Positions 21,050 to 32,644 of a stretch of DNA of 64,000 nucleotides are shown in pieces. The DNA comes from Megaustenia siamemsis (taxonomy: Eukaryota; Mollusca; Gastropoda; Stylommatophora; Ariophantidae), in contig JAVIAB010000124.1 in assembly GCA_032433765.1 (NCBI GenBank), forward strand, positions 95,012,345 to 95,076,344, in the 5' to 3' direction. The notes under the pieces are model-generated. The model worked only from the letters and a program-made list of their open reading frames with translations. It was not told where the DNA came from and searched no databases. Each line of letters opens with the position of its first letter. Position 1 is the stretch's first letter. The position numbers and the translations under genes are program-made.

Positions 21050-24000
21050 ACTTCCATCCCTACCCCAGGCTTGATAACCCTGGAGCCCTGTTGGACCCCC
21101 AAAAAGTCCACCATTTGTGGGACATGAATCCGGAGCCTTGTTGGGCCCCCCAAAAATTCCACCATTTGTGGGACATGAATCCGGAGCCTTGTTGGGCCCC
21201 CAAAAAGTCCACCATTTGTGGGACATGAATCCGGAGCCTTGTTGGCCCCCAAAAAGTCCACCATTTGTGGGACATGAATCCGGAGCCTTGTTGGACCCCC
21301 AAAAAGTCCACCATTTGTGGGACATGAATCCGGAGCCTTGTTGGGCCCCCAAAAAGTCCACCATTTGTGGGACATGAATCCGGAGCCTTGTTGGACCCCC
21401 AAAAGTCCACCATTTGTGGGACATGAATCCGGAGTCATGTTGGGCCCCAAAAATTCCACCATTTGTGGGACATGCATCCGGAGCCATGTTGCCCCCCCCC
21501 CAAAAAAAAAAAAAAAAAAAAAAAATTCCACCATTTGTGGGACATGCATCCGGAGCCATCTGATAAGAAAGTGAGAACACGAGCCGACCAGCTAGTAAGG
21601 GTTCTATTATGCGGACATGCGTTTGTTTCTACATTAGGATACGTTACTTTTGCAATGTAATCTCACATTCTCTGCAACTGTTTTTCTCTCCAAACGTTGT
21701 CAAGTACAACACGTCGAAAACCCATTTTACCATTGCAAGTTTCTTAAAGTGGAAGACACTCCAACTGGCATGAGAGAGATATGTATCTCGAACACAGTTT
21801 GTTGTGCTGTCTAGATCCTACATGTTGTAGTGCTGTCTAAATCCTACATGTTGTAGTGCTGTCTAAATCCTACATGTTATAGTGCTGTCTATATCCTATA
21901 TGTTATAGTGCTATCTAAATCCTACCTGTTGTTGTGCTGTCTAAATCCTACATGTTATAGTGCTGTCTAAATCCTACATGTTATAGTGCTGCCTATATCA
22001 TACATGTTATAGTGCTGTACAAACACTACATGTTATAGTGCTGTCTATTTCCTACAAGTTATAGTGCTGTCTAAATCCTACATGTTAAAGTGCTGTCTAA
22101 ATCCAACATGTTATAGTGCTGTCTAAATCCTACATGTTATAGTGATGTCTTAATCCTACATTTTATAGTGCTGTCTATATCCTACATGTTATAGTGCTGT
22201 CTAAATCCTACATGTTATAGTGCTGTCTAAATCCTACATGTTATAGTGCTGTCTAAATCCTACATGTTGTAGTGCTGTCTAAATCCTACATGTTGTTGTG
22301 CTGTCTAAATCCTACATGTTGTAGTGCTGTCTAAATCCTACATGTTGTTGTGCTGTCTAAATCCTACATGTTGTGTGCTGTCTAAATCCTTGACGTTGTA
22401 GTGCTGTCTAAATCCTAGATGTTGTAGCGCTATCTAAATCCTACATGTTATAGCGCTGTCTAAATCCTACATGTTGTAGTGCTGTATAAATCCTACATGT
22501 GTAGTGCTGTATAAATCCTACATGTTGTAGTGCTGTCTAAATCCTACATGTTGTAGTGCTGTCTAAATCATACATGTTGTAGTGATGTCTAAATCCTAGA
22601 TGTTGTAGTGCTGTCTAAATCCTATATGTTGCAGAGCTGTCTAAATCCTACATGTTGTAGTGCTGTCTAAATCCTACATGTTGTAGTGATATCTAAATCC
22701 TACATGTTGTAGTACGAGGTGTCCTGCTCATTCTGTTAACACTTCAACTTGTTACTAACAATGTCTTTTACAGACACAACGTGTAGGACATAGTGCTTTC
22801 TAGCCGGATACAGTTCTACTATTTTTTCCTGGTTCATGGCGCATTATGGATATTGTTTTTCCCAGAGTTGTGACACTACATGTGGTCTCTCTATAGTTAA
22901 AGATAGCACAATTACCACACAGCCAGGTTTCTTTGTCATCTCGTTTGAAATATCATCTAATCCTTGTCACTTTTTTTAAAATTTCCGTTTGGAGATTGCA
23001 ACTTATAATTCATGCCTAGTAAAAGATGTGGTATAAAGCTTCCACATTTTAGTCTAATATATTCTTCGTCTCACTAGAACTAATTCTGAGCTCATTTGTA
23101 GTTGTTTCGATGTTGCAGTCGCTGGTAAATAATTGCGGCAAAAAATCTGCTACTTGCTTGCTTGAGTTGATTATGTTTCCTGGCAAACAAGTGGCAGATC
23201 ACTCTCCGCAAAAATTATATAAACCGATGGATACAACGGAAATATGCATTATTGCTTCGCGGAGTACTTCAAGAATCTACCTGACACTTACACTGTTAAT
23301 CATCATCATAAATAAGCTTATTAAAAAAAATTGTGGACTTAAAATAGAAATGTATGCAGGCGACTTGATCAGGTAATGCAGGGGTTATTATACGACAACG
23401 GCTGAAAACAAGCTGCAGAGAGCTGTGTGATTTTATAATCAAATGGTAGAAAACTGGTTCATTACCAGCAACACTAACAAATCAATCTATTAATGTTATC
23501 CTCTCACTCAAGCAGACAGCTGGTAACAATTACATAATGAGACGTTATTGTAGACGGGAATTATACATTCATTGTCCTAACAAACACCAGGTTCTCTATC
23601 AGCATTCCCATTGTTCCAGGAACAATTTGTATACAAAATTGCACTTTGAAAATAAAGCCAACATCACAGTGATAGAGTAGCTTTACAGCTTCACATTTGA
23701 ACCAAAAGGAACTAGTCTTATTAATAAATGTAAAGTCAGTACTTGAAAAATTAGACCATAAAACACTTATCAAAACTGAAAGAACTATAGAGCACATGAT
23801 ACAGACAAAGAGATATTTTATTCCAGTAGCTCTAATTCCATTGTAGTACACCAGGGAATGAAAAGAATTGACATACTCTACAAGGATGGTAGCTGAATGG
23901 GAGAGCTAAGCTTACCAATAACATACGAAATCAGTAAGATAAATAAAGGCCACAGATACCGAACTGCAGCAGAATGATTACCATCTTTTGATTGGAAGGA

Positions 24001-25316
24001 ACATATCATTAGATTCCGATAAAGGACAGGACACAAGCCACTTTGAAACTTCACGTACACACATTTAAAGTAGGAAACGCGATTGGAGTACATGTGTACA
24101 AGCACTACAGGCTGTATCACAGATACTTCAAGACAGCAGCCAGTACTTTGGGTTTTGAAAGGTATGCTTTGGTTAAAAAGAACTACACTAAACACAAAAC
24201 GTTACGGTCCCTTACAGGAGTTGTTCAAGACAACCAAATTCCGAGAAAAGACAACTTTACTGATACAGATCTTAGCAAGCAAAAAATGAAAATAAATAAT
24301 TAAACACTTTATTAAACACAAAACATATACTTTGAGTCAAAATTATAAAAATCCGTAAAAAAACGCCAGGTTAGTAGAAGAAAAAGATGAGGAAAAAGAT
24401 ACAAATAACAACTACTACGTCTTGTGTCCGGTTCTTCCATTGTCTTGTCAATTAATAAAAAAATCAACGACATAGCATCTCCATCGGCAAGATTTGGTCC
24501 CTTAGGACTTGAAATGTAACCCCTCATGTTTGTGCCCTGTTAAATACAGCATTGGTGTGTATTATTTTCTTGCTTCTATCACTTTCATCCCAGGTCATTT
24601 TTATGGGACCCTCTTAGATTAAATGTTTAGACATTTCCTCACGAGGCCTCAGCAACAATAACAAAGTGAAACCATCCAACCAGAAATGTAAACAACTGTA
24701 ATGGTTGTCATCGCCTGGCGATATTTATTTTTGGTAAAATAAATTCTTTAATTTGTGAACGGCGTTCATTTACGTGACTCTGTATACTTTATAATAATAG
24801 CACTGAGTGTGTCAAAATACATTAGAAATAACAACTGGGGCTTTCACTCTGTCTGCTCTCCATTGATTTCTTACAAATTCTTCAACGTTTGCTTTATGTA
24901 TAGCCATAGCTTTCCTCTTGCAAGCTAACCTCTTGGCAAATAATCGCCATACAGTTATGGGTCAACGAACTACTGACAATATGTAAATATTTTCTTCAGA
25001 CAGTTGCACTGTACCGACAAGACTGGCATTGACCGGGTCCTTGAAGCCTTGTCTAACAAACAAATGATGTTGATGATATTAGCCACGATTCCGAAAAGTG
25101 AAATGATATTGTAAAGAAGCGTAACTGCCCACAGAAAATAGGAAATTGCTTCATCGCTAACTAAAACATCCTTATTGACAATAGAAGGAGCAGTGACTGT
25201 GAAGGAAGCGACAAAGTCAAGGTTGACACTAACATATTTGGAAAAATAAAACTTCTTCTGTCTTCACTTAAGTAACTGACGCTATGATTGTGGTCATTGT
25301 AAATGTCAGTGTACAT
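18544..25316 (-). CDS. Rhodopsin-like GPCR (gene A), three exons, with frameshifts
   Basis: Exon 1 is 25015-25316, exon 2 is 20345-20559 and exon 3 is 18544-19142. Exon 1 encodes an extracellular N terminus and TM1 ([12 protein letters not shown]) and ends in phase 1 at GTACAG. Exon 2 is 215 bp, carries [10 protein letters not shown] and ends [12 protein letters not shown] before GTTTGT. Exon 3 encodes TM4-TM7 with CFAP in TM6. Frame breaks are visible in three places. A missing base near 18612-18620 turns NIFIYYRMSS into a premature stop. Another lies near 25056-25066. A third, near 25231-25250, separates the ATG at 25316 from the TM1 frame. Each is a single base and the exon 3 break is in an A/T run, so they may be sequencing errors or early pseudogenisation. 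Intron 1 is swollen with a SINE, TA tracts and two satellites. The closest relative in the window is gene B, with nearly identical third intracellular loops ([15 protein letters not shown]). The ligand is unknown; a chemosensory role is inferred from the family. Confidence 0.75.
19340..19690 (+). mobile_element. RTE-type LINE 3' end in intron 2 of gene A
   Basis: The tail peptides [14 protein letters not shown] and [12 protein letters not shown] are followed by GACACATAATGATGATGAT. It is 5'-truncated and antisense to the GPCR. Confidence 0.83.
19850..20245 (+). mobile_element. SINE-like element sharing a 3' region with SINE-1
   Basis: A diverged tRNA-like start (TGAATGGTCTAGAAG, then GATTAGATTCCGACC) leads into a body whose end, TATCTGCCTGTATGGCGAGG to GCACACTGCTGCC, parallels the 3' part of SINE-1 at 15325-15390. 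Confidence 0.5.
20345..20559 (-). CDS. GPCR gene A exon 2
   Basis: It is 215 bp and fully open. It is bounded by TTTCTAG upstream and GTTTGT downstream and encodes TM2, the first extracellular loop and TM3. It contains [15 protein letters not shown] and [16 protein letters not shown]. Confidence 0.88.
20586..20737. repeat. (TA)n tract, interrupted
   Basis: TA dinucleotides with a few CATA interruptions lie between exon 2 of gene A and a SINE. Confidence 0.95.
20738..20990 (+). mobile_element. tRNA-derived SINE (SINE-2), full-length-looking
   Basis: The A-box-like GATAGCTCAGTGGTTAGTG and the B-box GGTTCGATTCC lie 30-40 bases apart in a tRNA-like head. A body with AAATGGGTACCGGATT and GCAGGCGTAATATCGACCAC follows, then an end reading CTTGGCGTGACGGGG and a TTTAC tail. 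Copies lie at 11748, 42117, 54990 and 56312 (minus) and in part at 48490 (plus). Confidence 0.87.
20991..21048. repeat. (TA)n tract
   Basis: This is a pure TA run of about 58 bases after the SINE tail. Confidence 0.97.
21055..21565. repeat. 50-bp satellite, about ten copies
   Basis: Units carry CACCATTTGTGGGACATG and CCGGAGCCTTGTTGG, then a C run and an A run. Because 50 is not divisible by three, each frame cycles through all three translations and stays open. The long frames here are array artefacts. The last unit has an expanded C9/A20 run. Confidence 0.95.
21800..22718. repeat. 26-bp satellite, about 35 copies
   Basis: The unit is TAGTGCTGTCTAAATCC plus TACATGTTG or TACATGTTA. Left-hand units mostly end in TTA and right-hand units in TTG, showing local homogenisation. 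Confidence 0.95.
22720..23560. other. Intron 1 of gene A, no further feature seen
   Basis: This is unique-looking AT-rich sequence. An 88-codon frame at 23110-23376 has no recognisable domain and no splice context. Confidence 0.4.
23561..23851 (-). pseudogene. Possible divergent GPCR fragment (TM4-TM5)
   Basis: A 96-residue frame has two hydrophobic stretches, around [20 protein letters not shown] and [15 protein letters not shown], separated by a polar loop with INKTSSFW. The layout and the Asn-Lys-Thr recall TM4, the second extracellular loop and TM5 of the nearby receptors, but similarity is weak. No TM6 or TM7 follows. It lies inside intron 1 of gene A on the same strand. It could be a relic of an older paralogue or a chance hydrophobic frame. 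Confidence 0.33.
25015..25316 (-). CDS. GPCR gene A exon 1
   Basis: It is homologous to gene B exon 1 in [22 protein letters not shown] and [10 protein letters not shown]. The donor is GTACAG, in phase 1. Two single-base frame breaks occur, and the ATG at 25316 is the best start candidate but is not certain. Confidence 0.65.
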
Positions 25317-25914
25317 TCAAGGAACAAGTAATTGGCAACATTGATTAGTTTGTTCAGCTATCGGCTATTAGGGTCGACGTTTTCGCTGTTTTTTTTAAGC
25401 ATGAAGTTAATATATACTTGAAAAGAAATAGAACATTATAAAATATACATCACGTTTATGCTGGATGTTCCTCATCGGTTTTTATATTGCTAAATTCAAC
25501 TATTTTTAAAATCAAAGTTTATATTTAATATTTCATCTTAAATCAGCGTCTGTTATTACTTTGTGTGCGAATCAAGTATAGCTTTTGTGTTAAAACAGTG
25601 GCACTTGGGTAAGTAATAATTACTACCAGAGTTAAATATGTATTTGGGGTTTCTTAATAGCAAGAAGTATACAATAATAGCGCAGTGTCTTCTGCGTTTG
25701 CTGAATCGATGAGAAAATCCAGCAAGGTGTTGTTAAACTATTGCAGAGAATTATTAGTGCCAACATCTAGTTCATTATTTGTAATGTTCATTCTTACATG
25801 CAGCTTCCCAGTCGTGAGGTCGACTAATTGAGATCGTATTACATAGTAGAACGAACAGTCGCACAACATTATTCAATAATCCAATATAGCATTTGGTCAA
25901 TGCGATATATGAAC

Positions 25915-26345
25915 CTCTGGACTTCCGGTATATTGTGGATAGGCGGCGGGAACAATTGAAGGCTATGTATGAAAAGTGTTCCTTGTTGCAGTTTCCTCAT
26001 ATTCCAAGTCCGGCTTGTTGCAGGAGCTGAGCTAACCTAGAGTTAGGTGCTCTGTGCACACCGTGAGATGTGTGTCTCATCCGTTTTGATCATGTTTCGA
26101 TATTCCAATTGTTTACGATGAATGATGATATCGTATGACAGGGAACAAAATCTGTGTTCACTTTCTGCGCGGTTTCGCCTTATGTCTTTTGGCGTTTGTT
26201 GAGACTGCTATGATGGGGACGACATTTACCTTTATTTGTTGGGGAGATGAGATATTAATTCGGATGATTACGCTGGCACGGGCGGTTGAGCAATTATGGA
26301 TTTTAATTTGTTTGCAGTGATACCGGGGCTTCCATAACCAAATAA
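25915..26345 (+). repeat. Unidentified dispersed repeat, copy 1
   Basis: It matches 31680-32125 in long blocks such as CTCATATTCCAAGT, GTGCTCTGTGCACACCGT, CGCCTTATGTCTTTTGGCG and GAGCAATTATGGATTTTAAT. Frames are not conserved between the two copies, so it is not coding. The class is unknown. Confidence 0.78.
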
Positions 26346-26774
26346 CAAACCAAAACCAAGATGAACCTCTTTGTAATACAACTTTATAGTATGGTCCTTT
26401 ATAAATATGTTCTTTGAATAAAGTTCTTGAATCGACTTGTTTCTATCTTGACTTGTTTTATATTGATGACTTCGCGTTTTGTATATTTTTCCTAATCATC
26501 TTGTTAATATTATTAGGCGTCTCTTTCGCCTTTCTAGACATTCCTTAAATTAATTCTCATTCTTTTAACTTGGATAATCGACAAATTCAAGAGGAATATT
26601 ATCACACCAATAAATGTGTATTTACAACATTGTTACAGTTGTATGGTCCCACATTAGATATATACTTCATGAATATTCAGAGCATATCTTCATTCTAGGC
26701 TACTGTCGTGTTAATTACTTGTTCTAGTAAGGATCATGCTCGACTGTCTTCATCTGGCTAACTAGTTATCTGCA

Positions 26775-27310
26775 TTTCTCTCAGCGTGGTTGTGAGTGAG
26801 TGACTTTCTCTCAGCGTGGTTGTGAGTGAGTGACTTTCTCTCAGCGTGGTTGTGAGTGAGTGACTTTCTCTAAGCGTGGTTGTGAGTGAGTGACTTTCTC
26901 TCAGCGTGGTTGTGAGTGAGTCACTTTCTCTAAGCGTGGTTGTGAGTGAGTGACTTTCTCTCAGCGTGGTTGTGAGTGAGTGACTTTCTCTCAGCGTGGT
27001 TGTGAGTGAGTGACTGTCTCTCAGCGTGGTTGTGAGTGAGAGACTTTCTCTCAGCTTGGTTGTGAGTGAGTGACTTTCTCTAAGCGTGGTTGTGACTGGG
27101 AGACTTTCTCTGAGCGTGGTTGTGAGTGAGTGACTTTCTCTCAGCGTGGTTGTGAGTGAGTGACTTTCTCTCAGCGTTGTTGTGAGTGAGTGACTTTCTC
27201 TCAGAGTGGTTGTGAGTGACTTTCTTTCAGCGTGGCTGTGAGGGAGTGACTTTCTCTCAGTGGGTTGTGAGTGAGTGACTATATCTCAGCGTGCATGTGA
27301 GTAACTTTCT
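26775..27310. repeat. 30-bp minisatellite, about 17 copies
   Basis: Exact 30-bp periodicity of CTCTCAGCGTGGTTGTGAGT plus GAGTGACTTT, with point variants toward the right end. Confidence 0.96.
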
Positions 27311-27334
27311 CGGCTTCTCCGTCTCTGAGTGTCT

Positions 27335-29047
27335 TGCTTCTAGTGTGCACGGGTCTCTATGTGTCTTGTGAGAGTGCGGTCTCTATGTGTCTTGTGAGAG
27401 TGCCGGTCTCTATGTGTCTTGTGAGAGTGCCGGTCTCTATATGTCTAGTGAGAGTGCATGTCTGTAAGTGTCTTGTGAGAGTGCCGTCTCTATATGTCTA
27501 GTGAGAGTGCATGTCTGTAAGTGTCTTGTGAGAGTGCCGGTCTCTATATGTCTAGTGAGAGTGCATGTCTGTAAGTGTCTTGTGAGAGTGCCGGTCTCTA
27601 AGTATCTTGTGAGAGTGCATGTCTGTAAGTGTCTCGTGAGAGTGCATGTCTGTAAGTGTCTCGTGAGAGTGCATGTCTGTAAGTGTCTTGTGAGAGTGCC
27701 GGTCTCTAAGTATCTTGTGAGAGTGCCAGTCTCTAAGTGTCTAGTGAGAGTGCCGGTCACTAAGTGTCTAGTCAGAGTGCCGGTCACTAAGTGTCTAGTG
27801 AGAGTGCCGGTCACTAAGTGTCTAGTGAGAGTGCCAGTCTCTAAGTGTCTAGTGAGAGTGCCGGTCACTAAGTGTATTGTGAGAGTGCCAGTCTCTATGT
27901 GTCTTGTGAGAGTGCCAGTCTCTAAGTGTCTAGTGAGAGTGCCAGTCTCTAATTTTTTTTTTTGAGAGTGCCAGTCTCTATGTGTCTTGTGAGAGTGCCA
28001 GTCTCTATGTGTCTAGTAAGAGTGCCGGTCTCTAAATGTGTCTTGTGAGAGTACCGGCATCTAAGTGTCTAGTGATAGTGCAGGTCTCTAAGTGTCTAGT
28101 GAGAGTGCAGGTCTCTAAGTGTCTTGTGAGAGTGCCAGTCACTAAGTGTCTAGTGAGAGTGCCGGTCACTAAGTGTCTAGTGAGAGTGCCGGTCACTAAG
28201 TGTCTAGTGAGAGTGCCAGTCTCTAAGTGTCTAGTGAGAGTGCCGGTCACTAAGTGTATTGTGAGAGTGCCAGTCTCTATGTGTCTTGTGAGAGTGCCAG
28301 TCTCTAAGTGTCTAGTGAGAGTGCCAGTCTCTAATTTTTTTTTGAGAGTGCCAGTCTCTATGTGTCTTGTGAGAGTGCCGGTATCTATGTGTCTAGTAAG
28401 AGTGCCGGTCTCTAAATGTGTCTTGTGAGAGTACCGGCATCTAAGTGTCTAGTGAGAGTGCCGGTCACTAAGTGTCTAGTGAGAGTGCAGGTCTCTAAGT
28501 GTCTTGTGAGAGTGCCAGTCACTAAGTGTCTAGTGATAGTGCAGGTCTCTAAGTGTCTTGTGAGAGTGGCGGTCTCTAAGTGTCTTGTGAGAGTGCCGGT
28601 CTCTAAGTGTCTATTGAGAGTGCCAGTCTCTAAGTGTCTTGTGAGAGTGCCAGTCTTTATGTGTCTTGTGAGAATGCCAGTCTCTAAGTGTCTTGTGAGA
28701 GTGCCAGTCTTTATGTGTCTGTGAGAGTGCCGGTCTCTAAGTCTCTTGTGAGAATGCCAGTCTCTAAGTGTTTTTGTGAGAGTGCCGGTCTCTAAGTCTC
28801 TTGTGAGAATGCCAGTCTCTAAGTGTCTTGTGAGAGTGCCAGTCTTTATGTGTCTTGTGAGAGTGCCGGTCTCTAAGTGTCTATTGAGAGTGCCAGTCTC
28901 TAAGTGTCTTGTGAGAGTGCCAGTCTTTATGTGTCTTGTGAGAGTGCCAGTCTCTAAGTGTCTTGTGAGAATGCCAGTCTCTAAGTGTCTTGTGAGAGTG
29001 CCAGTCTTTATGTGTCTTGTGAGAGTGCCGGTCTCTAAGTGTCTTGT
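27335..29047. repeat. 27-bp satellite, about 62 copies, with higher-order repeat
   Basis: The unit is GAGAGTGCCAGTCTCTAAG plus TGTCTAGT or TGTCTTGT. Since 27 is divisible by three, frames of up to about 210 codons stay open on both strands with a 9-residue period. These are artefacts. A block of about 380 bp recurs (27860-28060 and 28240-28440), including an unusual T8-T10 interruption. Confidence 0.96.
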
Positions 29048-29320
29048 GAGCAATCAGAGTGCGATTCCAGACTCTCACATGAAGTCAGAGTCTGCCAGAT
29101 CCACTCTGATTGAACACCGGTTAAACGTTGCACTGTGTTCTTCATCAATGACCCAGTGCATCCGAATTCAGCCAGCATTTTATTCAGGTTAGCATTTCTT
29201 AGCCTTTGATTGTCCTCAATCTTCCTGCAAGGCAGCATATTTTCTTTTCTGTAGGGGGATTCTGCCCTTAAATGGTCGGCCCTCCCAGGTTACGAGCACC
29301 ATCTGCCCGAGTCACTAGAG
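29048..29320. repeat. Satellite-associated junction module, copy 2
   Basis: This is homologous to 5632-5960 in the same orientation, but lacks an internal stretch of about 48 bases. It starts right where the 27-bp array stops. Confidence 0.8.
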
Positions 29321-30020
29321 GTGACTAACACAGACATGCACACACAAAGATATGACGATGTGACTAACACAGACATGCACACAGCGATACGAGGCATGAC
29401 TAGCACTGACACACATCAATATATATGACACATGACTAACATAGACATGCACATAAAGAAATGAGATATGTCTGTCATGGACATGCACACACAAAGATAT
29501 GACACATACCTAACATAGACATGCACACAAAGATATGAGATATGACCAACATAGACATGCACACATAAAGATATGAGATGTGACTAACATAGCCATGCAC
29601 ACACAAGGATATGAGATGTGACATACATAGACATGCACACACAAAGATAAGAGATATGACTAACATAATCATGCACACAAAGATATGAGATATCACTAAC
29701 CCAAACATGCACACACAAAGATGTGACACATGACTAACACAGATACACAGTAAGATATGAGATATGACTAAACACATACACACATAAAGATATGAGACAT
29801 GGTTAACACGGACACACCAAGATATGAGATATGACTAACACGACACACACCAAGATATGAGCCATGGCCAGCACACACACACACACACACACACATACAC
29901 ACACACACACACACTCACACATGCTAAGATATTAGCCATGGCTAGCACAGAAGCACATCAAGATATGAGCCATAACTTCACGAAAAAACACAAGTAATGA
30001 ACCATGCCCAGCACAGAAAC
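29320..30020. repeat. Minisatellite of ~34-38 bp units, second locus
   Basis: Same family as 5960-6515, with GACTAACATAGACATGCACA and AAAGATATGAGA words. An (AC)n run lies at about 29872-29915. Confidence 0.9.
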
Positions 30021-30120
30021 AAGCTTCAATTTGAAAGTGCTGATTTCATTGAGCATGGACAAAGAGTCTTTTCCTTGTAATTTCTTGTTAAGAATATTCA
30101 AATGATGTGACATATCAACT

Positions 30121-31470
30121 CATCATCATCATCGCGTGTCATCTCCGCAACGAAGCTAGGCTACCATGGAGCATCATTCTGCTCTGTCTCTTGCTTTGAT
30201 GGTGCAGGTTGTCATAGGCTGATTTGTCCATCTTTTGATGTTACTCGTCCATGTTAGTCTTGGTCTGCCTCTTTTACTTTGTATTTTCCCCTCCAAGATT
30301 ACTTTTATTAGGCTGTTGTATCTTTTAACATGGCCCAAAAATCGCATTTGTCTTGTTTGAATTGTGTTTAGTAATTGTCTTTTCATTTTTAGTTTGACTT
30401 CATCATTTGTTTTCTTTTCATCCAATACTACCTTTTCTTCTATATACCCACATTTCAAAGGCTTCAATTCTCTGTTCCGTTTTCTTGTCTAATGTACATG
30501 TTTCTGCACCATATAGGAATATTGAGAAGATGTAACATTTTGCTATTCTTAGTTTTAGCCCTGGTGTTATTTGTTTTGATGTTAGTATATTTTTCATGAC
30601 ATTAAAATTACTTTTTGCCTTTTCTATTCTTTTAGTTTATTTCAGTTGTACATTTTCCATCACTGGTTATATGGTATATATTATATATAAATATATTATG
30701 TCCAAGGTAGTTGTAGTTCTGAACTGTCTCAATATCTATTTCTTCAATTTTAATATCCACTTATGGGTTTTGAGTATTTTCTTTGTTTATGATCATAGTT
30801 TTAGTCTTTTGGATATTCAAATGTAGTTCATATTTTTTGACTGTCATGTTTATTTCATTAAGTAATTGTTGTAGATCTTTAGGATTTTCATGCTTGTAAT
30901 ACAGTATCATCAGCAAATCTGAGGTTATTGATTATCTTTCCATTAATGTTTAGGCCTGGTATCTCTGTGATGTTTTTATAGATTTGCTCAGTGTATAGAT
31001 TGAATAAGCTTGGTGATAGGATGCATCTTTGTCTTTCGCCTCTTTTTATATCAATGGGTGTAGAGTTCTCATTATATTTTATTATTGCTGTTTGCTCCAG
31101 TATAAATTACATATTAGTCGTATGCCCATGTCATCTGGGTGTATCTTTTACGCATTCTATATGTTGTTTGTGGTGTAATCTATCAAAGCTTAGATGTGGT
31201 CTATGAAGCAGGAATATATTAGTTTGTTTACTTCTTTGTACTTTTTGATTTAATGTTCTCATGCAGAATATGGCTTCTTTTTTGTCCCAGTATGTTTCCT
31301 AAATCCAAATTGCTGTTCATCCAATTCAGTATTGATTTTATTCTGAATCCTTCCTTGTGTAACGTTTAGCAAGATTTGTGTAACATGGCTCATTAGGCTT
31401 ATTGTTCTAAAATCACTCATTCATCTGCACCAATCCTTTCAGGCAATGCACTTAAAATAGAGGGGCTTCC
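30121..31470 (-). mobile_element. LINE, RT C-terminal half, third family
   Basis: It begins at a TCATCATCATCATCG tail. The minus strand gives TRQMRFLGHVKRYNSL and SKRGRPRLTWTSNIK, and further in NNLRFADDTVLQA, the RT catalytic motif, at about 30905-30945. Frames are broken throughout. Further pieces of the same family lie at 32645-32860 and 36605-36790. Confidence 0.82.
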
Positions 31471-31649
31471 AGTTTCCAGATGGCGCAGTCATGTTTGCAT
31501 CAACGGTCACTGTTACGTTTTTTTTTGCCAGAAAGATGGTTAATTCTATCTTTAAAATGCAGACAAGTGTATAAATAGGAAGTTCCACTCTTGGGATCTT
31601 CGTCAGTGAAGCGGTTTACGTGCATGTGATCTGAAATCCTCTGCAGTGT

Positions 31650-32125
31650 GCGCGATAGTGTGTTCTATGTTGATTGCAAAATACGTCATCGTTGGAATAC
31701 CGATCAATATGGCGGATAGGCTGAAAGAACCATTGAGACATAGCGTGAAAAGTGTTCTTTGCTGCACTTTCCTCATATTCCAAGTTCGGCTTGCTGTCGA
31801 AGCTACTGAGTTTAGTGCTCTGTGCACACCGTCAGCTGTGTTTTTCATCCGGATTGTGTTTCGATATTCCGATTGCTTACGATGAATGATGATGTCGTAT
31901 GACGAAGGACAGTTCGGCTGCCTTCATTTTCGGTGCTGCTACGCCTTATGTCTTTTGGCGTGTGTTGTAGCTACTATGATGGGGACTGGAACTGCCTTTT
32001 TTGTTTGGAACCTCCAATGAGATGAGATATTAATTCAGATGATTCCACTGATACGGGCGGTTGAGCAATTATGGATTTTAATTCATTTGCAGTGATCCCG
32101 GGCCTTCGAATAACCATACCCATAA
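31650..32125 (+). repeat. Unidentified dispersed repeat, copy 2
   Basis: This is a collinear match to 25915-26345, with scattered substitutions and small indels. Its antisense frame of 81 codons is not preserved in copy 1. Confidence 0.78.
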
Positions 32126-32644
32126 CCATGTATGAGAGGGTTGTCAAAGAACGTTAACCATTTAGCAATATGAACCAATAAGTCATTCTAGAGAATAAGT
32201 AATGATAAATAAAGACCAGTGGTATAGGATTTTATTGCATATGCTTCGAAAGTATTACAAACTCTCTCAGGAAACCACATCTATGAAAGAAACAGGGGCG
32301 GTTAAAAAATAAATAAATAGAGACCTTGAGACGACGATCACAATGATTAACTGCAACCTGGAGAAGGCTGGAAATAAAATGCAAAACAGATGGAATGGAA
32401 AGCATTTCTTTTTCATTTATTCAAATGTTTGTACCTCGAATAAGAAAAGGTATGTGTATCAATATGGGCGCTAGTTATGGAGTTTCATTTGTCATCTTGA
32501 ATTTAGTGACTGATTCTGTCTATACATTTTTTTTCTAGGATTGTCATTTCGACTTACAGCCTGATAAGTTTCTGTTCGCACCTCGTGCTTCAGGTTGGTT
32601 GTATTTCTGTTTAGTTAAATGTTAAAACAATTCCTTCCTTGAGT

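Noticed and set aside
20986..21580. Frames of 187-196 codons with Cys-Pro-Thr-Asn-Gly-Gly repeats
   Set aside because: A 50-bp satellite read through all three phases. The same residues appear in three overlapping frames.
27437..29192. Open frames of 65-213 codons on both strands with a nine-residue period
   Set aside because: They follow from a 27-bp tandem unit without stop codons. Both strands are open equally, and there is no start context or splice structure.
26775..30020. CRISPR-like direct repeats
   Set aside because: The units are head-to-tail without unique spacers, and the genome is eukaryotic. These are minisatellites.
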